Positions 28,690 to 37,536 of a DNA stretch of 64,000 nt are shown here, in pieces. The stretch covers positions 62,001-126,000 of the forward strand of contig CADECP010000011.1 in NCBI GenBank assembly GCA_902825875.1, written 5' to 3'. Positions within the stretch are counted from its first letter, which is position 1; every line of letters begins with the position of its first letter. The position numbers were made by a program, and so were the translations under genes. The DNA is from an uncultured Acidobacteriota bacterium. Lineage in GTDB: Bacteria; Acidobacteriota; Blastocatellia; RBC074. The notes beneath the pieces are model-generated. The model searched no databases. It was not told the DNA's origin and was given only the letters and a program-made list of their open reading frames with translations.

Positions 28690-30333
28690 ATGAAAAAATC
28701 ACGAATCGTTGTTCTGGCCGTTGCGTGCATTGCAGGGGCGCTGTTACTGCTTCCGGCTTCAAACGCCAAAACCAATCCAAAGGCCGTCACCTTCACCAAA
28801 GACGTGGCGCCGATCTTTTACAAAAGCTGCGCCGAATGTCATCGCGCAGGCGAAACCGCCCCGTTTTCGGTGCTGAGTTACAAAGACGTTCGTCCGTGGG
28901 CGAAATCCATCAAAGAAAAAGTCGTCAGCCGGGAAATGCCTCCGTGGCATGCCGATCCGCACGTCGGCGAATTCAAAAACAATCCTAGTTTGACCAAAGC
29001 CGAAGTTGACACGATCACCGCGTGGGTGGATGGCGGGGCCATTGAAGGCAACACGAAGGATTTGCCGCCTGCTCCGAAATTTGTCGAAGGCTGGCGCATC
29101 GGCAAACCAGACGTGGTGTTGAGCATGCGCGAAGAATTCACGCTGGCCGCCAGCGGGCCGGACGAATATCAATACTTTGCGATTCCGACCAACTTTACCG
29201 AAGACAAATACGTGCAAATGTCAGAAGCGCGTCCGGGCAATCGCAAAATCGTGCACCACATCCTGGCTTTCGTGGTTCCGCCAGGCGGAAAAGATTTCTC
29301 CACACTCAGCCAGGTAGAATTGCAAAAGATGTTTTCAGATGACGGCCCGAATTCCGTCTTTTACCGCGAAGGTTTCCTGCAGCGCGTGAAGATGGACGCC
29401 AAGGTCAACGATGACGGCTGCAACGGCAAATTTGGCGAAGACGACGCGGGCGACGTGCTTGCCGGTTATGCTCCGGGAATGCCGCCGGAAATCTTTGAAC
29501 CCGGTGTGGCCAAAAAAATTCCAGCCGGAGCAACGCTGATTTTCCAGCTTCACTATTCCAAAGTTGCCGGTTCGGAACAGAAAGACCGTTCGTCCGTCGG
29601 GCTGATCTTTGCCAAACAACCGCCGAAACGACGAATGATTAAGCGCGGCATCGAAAACATCTTCTTCAAAATTCCCGCCGGAGCCGAAGCGCACAAAGCG
29701 ACGGCTTGCTGGCAACCGAAAGAAGACATCACCATTTATTCGATGATGCCGCACATGCATTACCGAGGAGCGGCGATGGAATACAAAGCGACTTACCCCG
29801 ACGGCAAAACCGAAACTTTGTTGAACGTGCCGAATTACGATTTCGGCTGGCAGACGAATTACGCTCTGAAACAGCCGAAATTCATTCCCAAAGGCACGAA
29901 GATTCAGGTCACGGCGGCGTTCAACAATTCGGCCAAGAACAAATACAACCCCGATCCGACGAAAGACGTTCGCTGGGGCGACCCGACGTATGACGAAATG
30001 CTGATCGGGTACATGGATTTCATCCCCGAACGAAAAGCCATTGCCGGAATGGACGGCAAAAGCTTGGCGGCGTTCGTCGGCAAATACGACGCCGGGTTGA
30101 TGAAACTGAACGTTGTGCAAGTCGGCGGAGAATTGTTCGCCGAAATCGCCGGACAACCGCGCATCGAAATGCTGCCCGAAGCTGCGGATAAATTCTTCAT
30201 CCGCGAAATTCAAGACTTCGTGACCTTCACCCGCAACGAAAAAGGCGAAATTATCGAAGCGGCGATTCAAATGGGCAACCGCACGATCAAAGCAAAGAAG
30301 AAAACCGACGCTCCAGCCGGTAGCGGCAACTAA
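28690..30333 (+). CDS. Cytochrome c fused to a PHM-like copper monooxygenase domain, copy 2
   Basis: This 547-residue exported protein starts at ATG 28690 behind AGGAGAAGG; the frame open further upstream only translates the MITE-like element. Heme site CAECH (Cys47, Cys50, His51). Copper-ligand motifs are complete: VHHILAF, QLHYSK, MPHMHYRGAAM and YDEMLIGYMDF. The C-terminal DUF3471-like tail (FVGKYDAGLMKLNVVQVGGE) is present. It is closely similar to copy 1 along its whole length, so the two arose by tandem duplication. A terminator-like hairpin follows at 30354-30398. Confidence 0.88.
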   Translation: MKKSRIVVLAVACIAGALLLLPASNAKTNPKAVTFTKDVAPIFYKSCAECHRAGETAPFSVLSYKDVRPWAKSIKEKVVSREMPPWHADPHVGEFKNNPSLTKAEVDTITAWVDGGAIEGNTKDLPPAPKFVEGWRIGKPDVVLSMREEFTLAASGPDEYQYFAIPTNFTEDKYVQMSEARPGNRKIVHHILAFVVPPGGKDFSTLSQVELQKMFSDDGPNSVFYREGFLQRVKMDAKVNDDGCNGKFGEDDAGDVLAGYAPGMPPEIFEPGVAKKIPAGATLIFQLHYSKVAGSEQKDRSSVGLIFAKQPPKRRMIKRGIENIFFKIPAGAEAHKATACWQPKEDITIYSMMPHMHYRGAAMEYKATYPDGKTETLLNVPNYDFGWQTNYALKQPKFIPKGTKIQVTAAFNNSAKNKYNPDPTKDVRWGDPTYDEMLIGYMDFIPERKAIAGMDGKSLAAFVGKYDAGLMKLNVVQVGGELFAEIAGQPRIEMLPEAADKFFIREIQDFVTFTRNEKGEIIEAAIQMGNRTIKAKKKTDAPAGSGN

Positions 30334-30353
30334 AAACCGGCTGAACTGAAAGA

Positions 30354-30398
30354 AGGGCGCGAAAAACTTGCGGCAGCTTCGCAGGGATTTCGCGCCCT
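30354..30398 (+). terminator. Terminator-like hairpin after cytochrome copy 2
   Basis: AGGGCGCGAAA (30354-30364) and TTTCGCGCCCT (30388-30398) form a perfect 11-bp stem with a 23-base loop that is itself partly self-paired. GTTTGTAT follows. It starts 21 bases after the stop at 30333, so copies 1-2 and copy 3 may be separate transcripts. Confidence 0.55.
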
Positions 30399-30552
30399 GT
30401 TTGTATAAAGTGGTGAGAGTTTCAACCAAGTAATTCCAATACGACGAATGTCTTGAGCAGGTAGAAAATTTGATCGGCGGAGATTATGCTCTGCCCCGTT
30501 CGTTTCTCAAAAAATCAAAACGCAAACCAAACCAGCAGAGAGGAATACCACA

Positions 30553-31821
30553 GTGAATCGAAAATTGTTCTTGATCTCGATTGCATCCGCAGCGTTGGCC
30601 GTTGGGTTGTTTTCACAACCAACCATCAGCGCCAACGAAACCAAAACCAAGCCCACTGGCAAAGAAGTCACCTTCAACAAAGACATCGCGCCGATCTTTT
30701 ACAAAAGCTGCGCCGAATGTCATCGCGCCGGCGAAGTCGCTCCGTTTTCGGTGATGAGTTACAAAGAAGTTCGTCCCTGGGCGAAATCCATCAAAGAACA
30801 GGTCGCGGGCAAAGTGATGCCTCCCTGGCACGCCGATCCGAATCACGGCGATTGGGCGAATGATCGCCGCTTGTCGCAAGCCGACATTGACAAGGTTGTC
30901 GCCTGGGTGGACGCCGGAGCTAAAGAAGGCGACGCCAAAGATTTGCCGCCTGCGCCCAAATTCGAGCTTGGCTGGAACATCGGCAAACCGGATGAGATGT
31001 TTTCGATTCCCGAACAGAAAATCGCTGCGGACGGCGTTGTGCCGTACCTGTATTTCAAAGTCCCGACCAATTTCAAAGAAGATCGCTGGGTGACGGCGGC
31101 GGAAATTCGCGCCACTGGCCGCGAAGCCATGCACCACGTGATTGTCTTCATTCAAGACCCGAAAAACCCATCGCGCACCGATGGCAACCTGTTGGCCGGA
31201 TTCGCTCCGGGCGAACAGCCGACGATATTTCCGGAAGGTTATGCCAAGAAAATTCCGGCGGGCGCGGTGCTGCAATTCCAGATGCACTACACTCCTGCAG
31301 GCAAACCGGTCACAGACATCACCACCATCGGTTTGAAATACGCCAAAGAACCGCCGAAACATCAAGTGCTGACGCGCCCCGTGCTGAACACCGGATTTGA
31401 AATTCCGGCGGGAGCCAACAACCACGAAGTGAAATCCACATACACCTTCAACGAAGCGTCGCACATCACCAGCTTCATGCCGCACATGCATTTGCGTGGC
31501 AAAGATTTTGAAGTCAAAGCGCACTTCCCCGACGGCACATCGAAGGTTTTGTTGAGCGTGCCGAAGTACGATTTCAACTGGCAAACTTACTATGTGCCGA
31601 AATCGCCGGTCGCCATTCCGAAAGGAACCAAGATCGAATGCACCGCGCATTACGACAATTCGACGGCGAACAAATTCAACCCCGATCCGACCAAAGCCGT
31701 TCGCTGGGGCGATCAAACTTGGGAAGAAATGATGATCGGCTGGTTGAGCTATTACAACGACGGTTCGACTCCGGGGAAACCGGCAGACAAACCGGCGGCC
31801 ATCACCAGCACGGAAAAATAA
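30553..31821 (+). CDS. Cytochrome c fused to a PHM-like copper monooxygenase domain, copy 3
   Basis: This 422-residue exported protein has a GTG start at 30553 with GAGAGGAA upstream. Signal peptide 1-28; heme site CAECH (Cys53, Cys56, His57). Copper-ligand motifs are complete: MHHVIVF, QMHYTP, MPHMHLRGKDF and WEEMMIGWLSY. Unlike copies 1 and 2 it ends soon after the copper domain and lacks the DUF3471-like tail and the insertion after the HH motif. It is followed 12 bases later by a small antitoxin-like gene. Confidence 0.87.
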   Translation: MNRKLFLISIASAALAVGLFSQPTISANETKTKPTGKEVTFNKDIAPIFYKSCAECHRAGEVAPFSVMSYKEVRPWAKSIKEQVAGKVMPPWHADPNHGDWANDRRLSQADIDKVVAWVDAGAKEGDAKDLPPAPKFELGWNIGKPDEMFSIPEQKIAADGVVPYLYFKVPTNFKEDRWVTAAEIRATGREAMHHVIVFIQDPKNPSRTDGNLLAGFAPGEQPTIFPEGYAKKIPAGAVLQFQMHYTPAGKPVTDITTIGLKYAKEPPKHQVLTRPVLNTGFEIPAGANNHEVKSTYTFNEASHITSFMPHMHLRGKDFEVKAHFPDGTSKVLLSVPKYDFNWQTYYVPKSPVAIPKGTKIECTAHYDNSTANKFNPDPTKAVRWGDQTWEEMMIGWLSYYNDGSTPGKPADKPAAITSTEK

Positions 31822-31833
31822 GCGAGAGTTTTT

Positions 31834-32043
31834 ATGAACGCCACGGTAACTTCGACAAGCCAGGCTGGAATCAGAGAAGAAGCCCGGCAGTTGGTTGAAC
31901 GACTGCCGGATGATTCTTCGTGGGAAGACCTGATGTATCAGATTTACGTTCGTCAGGCGATTGAAACCGGTCTGGCCGATTGCGAAGCAGGCCGAACGCT
32001 AAGAGTCGAAGACGTACGCGAAAGGTTCGGCCTGACAAGATGA
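31834..32043 (+). CDS. ParD/addiction-module antitoxin-like protein
   Basis: This 69-residue protein reads TSQAGIREEARQLVERLPDD, then SSWEDLMYQIYVRQAIETGL, then LRVEDVRERFGL. It matches the short helical antitoxins that precede ParE-type toxins (D-S-W-E-D-L-M..I.vR..Ie.Gl). Its stop overlaps the toxin start by four bases (ATGA). The gene is intact while its toxin is broken by a stop codon. It sits inside the cytochrome gene row. Confidence 0.75.
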   Translation: MNATVTSTSQAGIREEARQLVERLPDDSSWEDLMYQIYVRQAIETGLADCEAGRTLRVEDVRERFGLTR

Positions 32044-32324
32044 TTGTTGTATGGGCAGAAAGCGCAGTGGAGCACCTTCAGGCTATTCACGATTATCTGG
32101 CGTAAACTTCGCCTCAATACGCTGTTTATCTGGTAGATCGAATCACTAATCGTTCCAAACAAATTGCGGCCTTCCCACTTTCGGGGCGAATCGTGCCTGA
32201 ATATGGAAGGCCGCAAATTCGTGAACTCATCGAAAATCAGTACCGCATTCTGTATCACATCCGCCCGGAGCAAATTGAAGTCATCGCCGTCATCCACAGC
32301 AGGCAACAGATTCCTCTGAACTGA
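32040..32324 (+). pseudogene. ParE/RelE-type toxin gene broken by a nonsense codon
   Basis: Frame ATG 32040 reads MIVVWAESAVEHLQAIHDYL-A and hits TAA at 32103-32105 (codon 22). The same frame then continues without a break, TSPQYAVYLVDRITNRSKQI and onward to SRQQIPLN, to a natural TGA at 32322-32324. That second part has the conserved FPLSGRIVPEYG and ENQYRILYHIRP segments of ParE toxins. Exactly one codon is wrong: relatives usually have Lys, Gln or Glu here, and AAA or CAA gives TAA by a single change. Confidence 0.85.
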
Positions 32325-32364
32325 AGCGCCTAGTTAAAGAAGCAGCGCAACAAGGAGACAGCCA

Positions 32365-32469
32365 ATGAGAAATCAAAAGTTCGTTCAAACCGTCATCTGG
32401 GCGCTGGTCATTCTGGTTGTCGCCGGATTGGTTTTGCCCGCAATCACTTCGATGTTCGGCATTTTCTGA
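32365..32469 (+). CDS. 34-residue single-pass membrane peptide
   Basis: ATG 32365 follows AAGGAG (32352-32357). The peptide begins MRNQKFVQTVIWALVILVVA and ends with GLVLPAITSMFGIF. It has a short basic N-terminus and one membrane helix (about 8-28). The good ribosome site, a hydrophobic helix and a snug position 15 bases before cytochrome copy 4 support it as a real gene. Small membrane peptides of this form occur in many genomes (for example Prli42 in Firmicutes), but no family is claimed. Confidence 0.6.
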   Translation: MRNQKFVQTVIWALVILVVAGLVLPAITSMFGIF

Positions 32470-32484
32470 AACCTGAAACCTGCT

Positions 32485-33759
32485 ATGTTCAATCGTCGCC
32501 TTATCGCAATCGCCGTTTTCGTTTTTGCCGTATTTTTTCCCTTCGCTCGAACCGGCAGCGCTCATGAACCCATCACCACCAAAGTGATGTTCAACAAAGA
32601 AATCATTCGCATTCTGGAACGCAACTGCCTGGGCTGCCACGCGCCAAACAAGATCAAAGCAGACATTCCGTTGACGACTTACGAAGAAGCGCGCCCCTGG
32701 GCCAAAGCCATCAAAGAAGAAGTGTTGGAAAAACGGATGATGCCGTTTCAAGCCGTCAAAGGTTACGGACGTTTTCAGCACGATTACCTGCTGACTCAGC
32801 GCGACACCGAATTGCTGGTGTCGTGGATCGAAGGCGGCGCTCCGCGTGGCGACATCAAAGATTACCCAAAACACGAAATCGAGCATTTGATTGATGGAAA
32901 AGATTGGTCGCTGGGCGAACCGGATTTGGTTTTGCAATCTGAAGAAGTGAAACTGGCAGCCGAAGGCGACAACGAAACTAGGTGTGCTGTTTTGCCGACA
33001 AACCTGAAAACCGACCGTTGGCTGACGGCGATTGATTTTCAGCCCGGCAACGGGGCCGTTGTTCACAGCGCGTCGTTCCACCTTCGCAGCACGAAACCGA
33101 TTCCGCCAACCGTCAAAATGTCTGCTTGCGAAATGGTGGGAGAAACTCTCGGCGCGTGGGTTCCGGGTCAAACAGCGACTCGTTTGCCCGCAGGTATCGG
33201 ACGAAAACTCAACGCCGGAGAGCAGATTGTTGTGCAGATTCGTTATCGCAACTCCGGCGAAGCCGCGACCGACCGCAGTCGCGTGGCGCTGTATTTTGCC
33301 AAAGAAGCCACGCCAAAAACTTTACGCACCGAAGCCATTGCTGCTGCGTCAGTCACGATTCCGGCCAACGCTGAAAATCATCTGGTCAAAGCTTCGATGC
33401 TTGTCGCACAACCAACCGAAGCCATTTCGATTCGCCCATTGCTGTTCCCGTTCGCCAAATCGGTCGAAGCCAAAGCCATCCGCCCGGACGGTTCCATCGA
33501 AGTTCTGATCGTCGCGCGCGACTATCGTTACGACTGGCAACCGACTTACTTTTTCAAAACTCCTGTTCAGCTTCCGCGCGGCACACGCATCGAAGTCTCC
33601 GCTTATCTTGACAATTCCGACAACAATCGCAACCAGCCGAATGATCCGCCGGTGGAATTGAAACTCAATCAACCGCTGTGCGAAATCGCGTTGGCCAAGT
33701 CGGCTCTTGCCAAAACAGCCCAACCCAAAAAATCTGGCTTAGCAACTTCGTTGCGTTGA
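32485..33759 (+). CDS. Cytochrome c/PHM-like protein without copper ligands, copy 4
   Basis: This 424-residue exported protein aligns with copies 1-3. The heme site is kept (CLGCH, Cys48, Cys51, His52). All copper positions are lost: the HH pair is now VHSASF, the third His is Arg in QIRYRN, HMH is replaced by IRPLLFPFAK, and the Met region reads CEIALAKS. The frame is intact and the fold-forming positions (PAGIGRKLNAGEQI, RYDWQPTYFF, LPRGTRIEVSAYLDNS) remain. It should therefore be a structural or electron-carrying partner, not a monooxygenase. Confidence 0.82.
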   Translation: MFNRRLIAIAVFVFAVFFPFARTGSAHEPITTKVMFNKEIIRILERNCLGCHAPNKIKADIPLTTYEEARPWAKAIKEEVLEKRMMPFQAVKGYGRFQHDYLLTQRDTELLVSWIEGGAPRGDIKDYPKHEIEHLIDGKDWSLGEPDLVLQSEEVKLAAEGDNETRCAVLPTNLKTDRWLTAIDFQPGNGAVVHSASFHLRSTKPIPPTVKMSACEMVGETLGAWVPGQTATRLPAGIGRKLNAGEQIVVQIRYRNSGEAATDRSRVALYFAKEATPKTLRTEAIAAASVTIPANAENHLVKASMLVAQPTEAISIRPLLFPFAKSVEAKAIRPDGSIEVLIVARDYRYDWQPTYFFKTPVQLPRGTRIEVSAYLDNSDNNRNQPNDPPVELKLNQPLCEIALAKSALAKTAQPKKSGLATSLR

Positions 33760-33765
33760 TATTGA

Positions 33766-33798
33766 AAAGGCGCGCTTCTCAACCGGAAGCACGCCTTT
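33766..33798. terminator. Terminator-like hairpin after cytochrome copy 4
   Basis: AAAGG-CG (33766-33772) and CGCCTTT (33792-33798) pair, then after one mismatch GCTTC pairs with GAAGC, giving a 12-bp stem with a 7-base loop. It starts seven bases after the stop at 33759 and lies between convergent units. The T-rich tail is weak on both sides. Confidence 0.5.
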
Positions 33799-33820
33799 GA
33801 ACTTCACAAGCATTCAGATT

Positions 33821-34050
33821 TCATTTCACAACAATCTGAACGCGATTGGCGCTGAAATCGAAACCGAAGTACGGATTGGCTCGAATCGTAACCAACACAT
33901 CGGTTTCACCTTTGCCGATCAAACTGCGCGGAATTTCGACGTTGATCTGGTCAACTCCGGCCAGCGTAGGTTGTTTGCCTGCGTATTCGGCAACCGCAGG
34001 GCGTTTGGGCAATGGTTCGTTGCGTTCAGTAGCGGCCACGAAATCAATCG
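33821..34050 (-). pseudogene. C-terminal fragment resembling the TIGR03437 domain
   Basis: On the minus strand the frame reads VTIDFVAATERNEPLPKRPA, then VAEYAGKQPTLAGVDQINVE, then IPRSLIGKGETDVLVTIRAN, and ends VQIVVK with a stop. YAG-Q-x-aGvDQiNV-iPrsL-G-G is the signature of the C-terminal domain found in many secreted Acidobacteria proteins (TIGR03437). No signal peptide or N-terminal part precedes it. It is joined directly to another gene fragment. Confidence 0.65.
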
Positions 34051-34272
34051 TTACTCAGCATCCATCGGAGCTACGAGCTTGGCATTTTGGGATGTCACGC
34101 CTCCTCGGTCGCCGGGAATCACAGAGCCGTATCGCTCTGCAAACACCGTGGGCAATGGGCGAGCTTGCGGGGAGGTGAGCCACAGCCTCAGCAAATGCCG
34201 TTTACGTTCCGGCTCCGGCCAATCTTCAAACGTCGTGCGGTCGTGCAACAAAGTGCAATTTTGGCGGTAAGT
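34051..34272 (-). pseudogene. C-terminal fragment of a TauD/TfdA-type dioxygenase
   Basis: The frame reads CTLLHDRTTFEDWPEPERKR, then HLLRLWLTSPQARPLPTVFA, then ERYGSVIPGDRGG. LHDRTxFEDWPEPExxRHLLRLWL is the end of Fe(II)/2-oxoglutarate dioxygenases of the TauD type, with the last metal-binding His in LHDRT. The N-terminal two thirds are missing. The fragment starts one base after the truncated methyltransferase's stop, so a deletion joined two unrelated genes. Confidence 0.7.
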
Positions 34273-34737
34273 TCAGTTCATTGCGTCCATAAACTGCTCA
34301 AGCCGTTCCGGCTTGCTGTACAGTTCCGCGAACACGGGCGCGCCAGTCAGTTTGATCTCATTCTGCGGCTTGCCGGTACGAAGCCCTTCGGTCAGATCGC
34401 CCCAGAAGGGATATAGCCGGGCATTGGCCATTTCCAGAAAGCCTCCCATGAACTGCGGGCTGTTTTTATCCAGGAACATCGCCGTTTCTGGCGTGTTGCG
34501 ATAGCGCGATTCCGTGCCATCGCCATCACGTTCCAGAAAGCGAAGCGCCACAAGCGTATCGAAAAAATCGGGGTTCGCGCGCGGATGCAAACCCAGCGCC
34601 GTTTGCAGTTCTGCGCCTGTCAACGCGCTCGTGCTCAGCGTCGTAAATAGCCCAAGTTCCACCGCAGAAAGCAGCACTTTTGCCGGCCAGAACGCCATGC
34701 CAACTTCCATAATTCGCGCAGGGGATAGTTGATTCAT
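34273..34737 (-). pseudogene. Truncated O-methyltransferase (dimerisation domain only)
   Basis: The 154 residues from ATG 34737 (GAGGTGA upstream) match the N-terminal dimerisation winged-helix domain of small-molecule O-methyltransferases: RIMEVGMAFWPAKVLLSAVE, LGLFTTLSTSALTGAELQTA and GGFLEMANARLYPFWGDLTE. Relatives then continue into a SAM-binding Rossmann domain of about 180 residues, absent here; the frame ends at PERLEQFMDAMN. Without SAM binding it cannot methylate. A dominant-negative or dimer-partner role is possible but decay is more likely, given the fragment abutting it. Confidence 0.72.
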
Positions 34738-34784
34738 TGCTGGCTCACCTCAATTGAAATGTTCTTTTCAGCCTGTTGATCGTT

Positions 34785-35843
34785 TCAGTTTTTCTTTGCA
34801 GGCGGTTGGCGGAACGAGCGTTCGCCCCAATCCTTTACATCCGTGGAAACCGGCCCGTCACGCCACAGCCAGCGCATCATTTCCGGCATGATCATGCCGC
34901 CATACTTTTGCCCGTGCAGATTCATGCTCCACGAATAATTCACATCGTAGCCTTTCTGCGTCAGCGCCTTCATCAGCCGGACGTTCTGATAAAACCAGTC
35001 GCGCGTTTGGTCATACGTACCGTCACGTCTTAAACCGCGATTGTCGTTGCGGCCATCGCAGAGGTAAACGCGAATCGGTTTCTTTTCGCTTTCCAGCACC
35101 TTTTCGGGATAGACATGGCCGCCGCGCAAATTGACGAAGCTGCCGACGTTGCTCAGCACTTTGCGGAAGTGGTTCGGGCGTTCCCAGGCGACGGTGAAGG
35201 CCGCAATCGCGCCGGAACTCGATCCGCCAATGCCGCGCATTTCCGGGTCTTTGGAAATGTTGTAATCCTTGCTCAGCGCGGGCAGCAGTTCTTCGGTAAT
35301 GACGCGGGCGTAACGATCATCCAGCGAATTGTATTCAATCGGGCGGTTGACAGTGCGGTCGCCCCATTCCTGCGCATTCGGTTCGGGCTGTTCGGGCGTG
35401 CGTCCTGGATTGATGAAGACTCCGATCATGACAGGGATTTCGCGGCGATAAATCAAATTGTCCATGACGTTCTGCGCGCGAATGTCGCCTTCAGGGTGCA
35501 TAAACGCATGGCCGTCCTGAAAAACCATCAAGGCCGCCGGAACGTCTTTGTCATATTGCGCCGGAACGTAAATCCAATAAGTGTGCTGAGTGCCGGGATA
35601 AGCTCCGCTGGTGCTGAGCAGCGTGAACGGGCCACGGATTTCACCTTTCGGGACGCCTTCTTGCGGCAGCGAATCCGGCCCCAACCGATACTGCGAATTC
35701 GGATTCGGCCCCGGCGGCATCGGCGGAGGGCCACCACCTCTTGGCGGTTGTTGGGCAGCAGGTGGTTGTTGCGTTGGAGTTTGGGCAAAGGCAGTCAGTC
35801 CCAGCATTGCCAAAACGAACAAGCAGATCGTCAATTTTTTCAT
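34785..35843 (-). CDS. Secreted esterase of the enterochelin-esterase/EstD type
   Basis: This 352-residue exported protein has a signal peptide (1-20) and a Pro/Gln/Gly-rich linker to about residue 55. The alpha/beta-hydrolase domain has [29 protein letters not shown], and [20 protein letters not shown] with the nucleophile Ser; the C-terminal [13 protein letters not shown] carries a likely catalytic His. This is the Esterase (PF00756) fold of carbohydrate esterases and Fes-like enzymes. It is the last gene of a minus-strand set devoted to sugar or glycoside processing, so a carbohydrate-ester substrate is plausible. Confidence 0.87.
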   Translation of the reverse strand: MKKLTICLFVLAMLGLTAFAQTPTQQPPAAQQPPRGGGPPPMPPGPNPNSQYRLGPDSLPQEGVPKGEIRGPFTLLSTSGAYPGTQHTYWIYVPAQYDKDVPAALMVFQDGHAFMHPEGDIRAQNVMDNLIYRREIPVMIGVFINPGRTPEQPEPNAQEWGDRTVNRPIEYNSLDDRYARVITEELLPALSKDYNISKDPEMRGIGGSSSGAIAAFTVAWERPNHFRKVLSNVGSFVNLRGGHVYPEKVLESEKKPIRVYLCDGRNDNRGLRRDGTYDQTRDWFYQNVRLMKALTQKGYDVNYSWSMNLHGQKYGGMIMPEMMRWLWRDGPVSTDVKDWGERSFRQPPAKKN

Positions 35844-35869
35844 GTCCTCATTCCTTTTCAGTAAATGAC

Positions 35870-36607
35870 TTACGGTTGTTCGGCGCGGATCATTTCTTCG
35901 ACTGCGGATTGTTCAATCGGTTCCGTCAGTAATCGGTTTACCTCCCAATGCTGTTTGTCCAGCAAGTGAGCCACCAGCAAATGAAAGCGCCAGTACAACC
36001 CTGATTTCGCCCAATCCATTTTGGGATCATTGGCCAGAAACGCCTTTCGAGCTTCGTCATAATTGAACGCCGCGCCTTTGCCGACGTAATCGGCGTAACC
36101 TTCGCGTTTCCATTGCGGCAAACGGTGATAGGCAATTCCGCCGACAGCCTGGCCGGTCAGAGTGTGCGTGATTTCGTGCGCGATGAAGTAATCCAAAGTG
36201 CGTTCGCCCGGCACACGACTGCCCTTTGGCCCGATCAAACAGTTTTCTTCGATTATGGAATCGCGCAGAAAGACGTTGGTGGTCAACGGGTAATAATTGA
36301 CGCCGCCCGCGCCATAGACATACGTGAAGAAAATCCGTTGCCGCCAGCGAGCATTGCAGACAAAGACCTGATGTTTTTGCTCCGCCAAATACAACGGTGA
36401 AGTCGCCAGCTTGGCTTCGACCTGTTGCAAAACGCGCTGCCCTGCTTCCGTTGCAAACGGCTGGTCGGAATAAAGCGTCAGATTTTTTGCGCTGACAGAG
36501 GAATCGAAAAACGGCTGCGGCACACTCAATACCAGCGCAATCGCAGCCGCGATTCCAACCAAGCCCGCAACGACCTTTAGCAAGAGTTTCTTTCGGTAAG
36601 TCATCAT
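35870..36607 (-). CDS. Membrane-anchored zinc metallopeptidase-like protein
   Basis: This 245-residue protein has an N-terminal membrane helix (8-28). [12 protein letters not shown] gives HExxH at 144-148, and [13 protein letters not shown] supplies the downstream Glu (169) of gluzincins; the catalytic Glu145 is intact. The family is not recognised. It is translated just 20 bases after the isomerase gene and 26 bases before the esterase gene, so it belongs to the same transcript. Either of two adjacent ATGs (36607, 36604) may start it. Confidence 0.75.
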   Translation of the reverse strand: MMTYRKKLLLKVVAGLVGIAAAIALVLSVPQPFFDSSVSAKNLTLYSDQPFATEAGQRVLQQVEAKLATSPLYLAEQKHQVFVCNARWRQRIFFTYVYGAGGVNYYPLTTNVFLRDSIIEENCLIGPKGSRVPGERTLDYFIAHEITHTLTGQAVGGIAYHRLPQWKREGYADYVGKGAAFNYDEARKAFLANDPKMDWAKSGLYWRFHLLVAHLLDKQHWEVNRLLTEPIEQSAVEEMIRAEQP

Positions 36608-36627
36608 CTCTCACTTATCGTTAGCGT

Positions 36628-37503
36628 TTAAGCCCGCATTTTCTTGTAAGTCGCCAAGCATTTTTCCGCTGTTTCCAGCGAACCGAAGCGGCTGCCTTCC
36701 TGTTCCATCAGGTAATACTCCGCGCCGCCTTTGGCTTCGGCGGCTTTGAAAATTTCTTTCCATGGAGCGTCGCCTTCGCCGAACAGCACTCGGTAGCCTT
36801 TGTCCGGTTTGCCCGCCGCGCCTGTCCAGTCTTTCAAATGCAGCGAACGAATGCGTCCGGGATTGGCCTTGATCCAGGCGATGCAATCCGCGCCAGCTTC
36901 GACCGCCGTGCCGACATCGAATTGCAGTGTCACGTCTTTCGGCGTGTTGGCCGCCAGAATGTCCATCGGGCGTTTGCCGTCAATCGGCATGAATTCCGTT
37001 TTGTGGTTGTGGAATCCGGCGCGCATGCCGAGCGGTTTCAATTTCTCTTGCGCGGCGGTCAGCTTGGCGGCAACGCCTTTCCATCCGTCCAAACCGCCTT
37101 CGACGCGCCCGGCGCTGGCCATCACCAAAGTCTTCGAGCCGATGATCTGGTTCAACTCAATCGCCTTCGGCAGGTTTTCCGGCGTGAAGACGTTGGCGCT
37201 GTTGTGTGTGGAAAGACATTTGATCTTCAGTTCGTCGAGCAGCTTGCGAACTTCTTTGGCGTATTCCGTAGTCCATTGTGTGTAAGGCGAATAAAACTCG
37301 ACGACTTCGTAACCAAGCTTGGCTACGGCGCGAACCGTGCCCATCAGGTCTTTTTGAAGTTCGTCGCGCACGGCATAAAGCTCAATTCCGATTGGAAGTT
37401 TTTTCGCGGCAAAAGTCGGAATCGTGCCAAGTGCAATCGAAGCCGAAGCCGCACCCGCCAGGTTCAGAAATGACCGGCGGGAGAGTGCGTTCATTGAGTT
37501 CAT
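36628..37503 (-). CDS. Tat-exported sugar isomerase/epimerase-like TIM barrel
   Basis: This 291-residue protein starts at 37503 with AGGAG upstream. Twin-arginine signal SRRSFLNLAGAASASIALGT. TIM-barrel segments: IGIELYAVRDELQKDLMGTV, VVEFYSPYTQWTTEYAKEV, KCLSTHNSANVF, MRAGFHNHKTEFMPIDG, TLQFDVGTAVEAGADCIAWI, and IRSLHLKDW, with metal ligands expected at the His and Asp residues. Exported relatives near GMC dehydrogenases process 3-keto-glycosides in other bacteria. Neighbouring GMC, subunit 3 and cytochrome genes support that role by inference. Confidence 0.88.
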   Translation of the reverse strand: MNSMNALSRRSFLNLAGAASASIALGTIPTFAAKKLPIGIELYAVRDELQKDLMGTVRAVAKLGYEVVEFYSPYTQWTTEYAKEVRKLLDELKIKCLSTHNSANVFTPENLPKAIELNQIIGSKTLVMASAGRVEGGLDGWKGVAAKLTAAQEKLKPLGMRAGFHNHKTEFMPIDGKRPMDILAANTPKDVTLQFDVGTAVEAGADCIAWIKANPGRIRSLHLKDWTGAAGKPDKGYRVLFGEGDAPWKEIFKAAEAKGGAEYYLMEQEGSRFGSLETAEKCLATYKKMRA

Positions 37504-37536
37504 CTTGTCTCCTGTTCTGAAGTTGATTGTTTGCAT

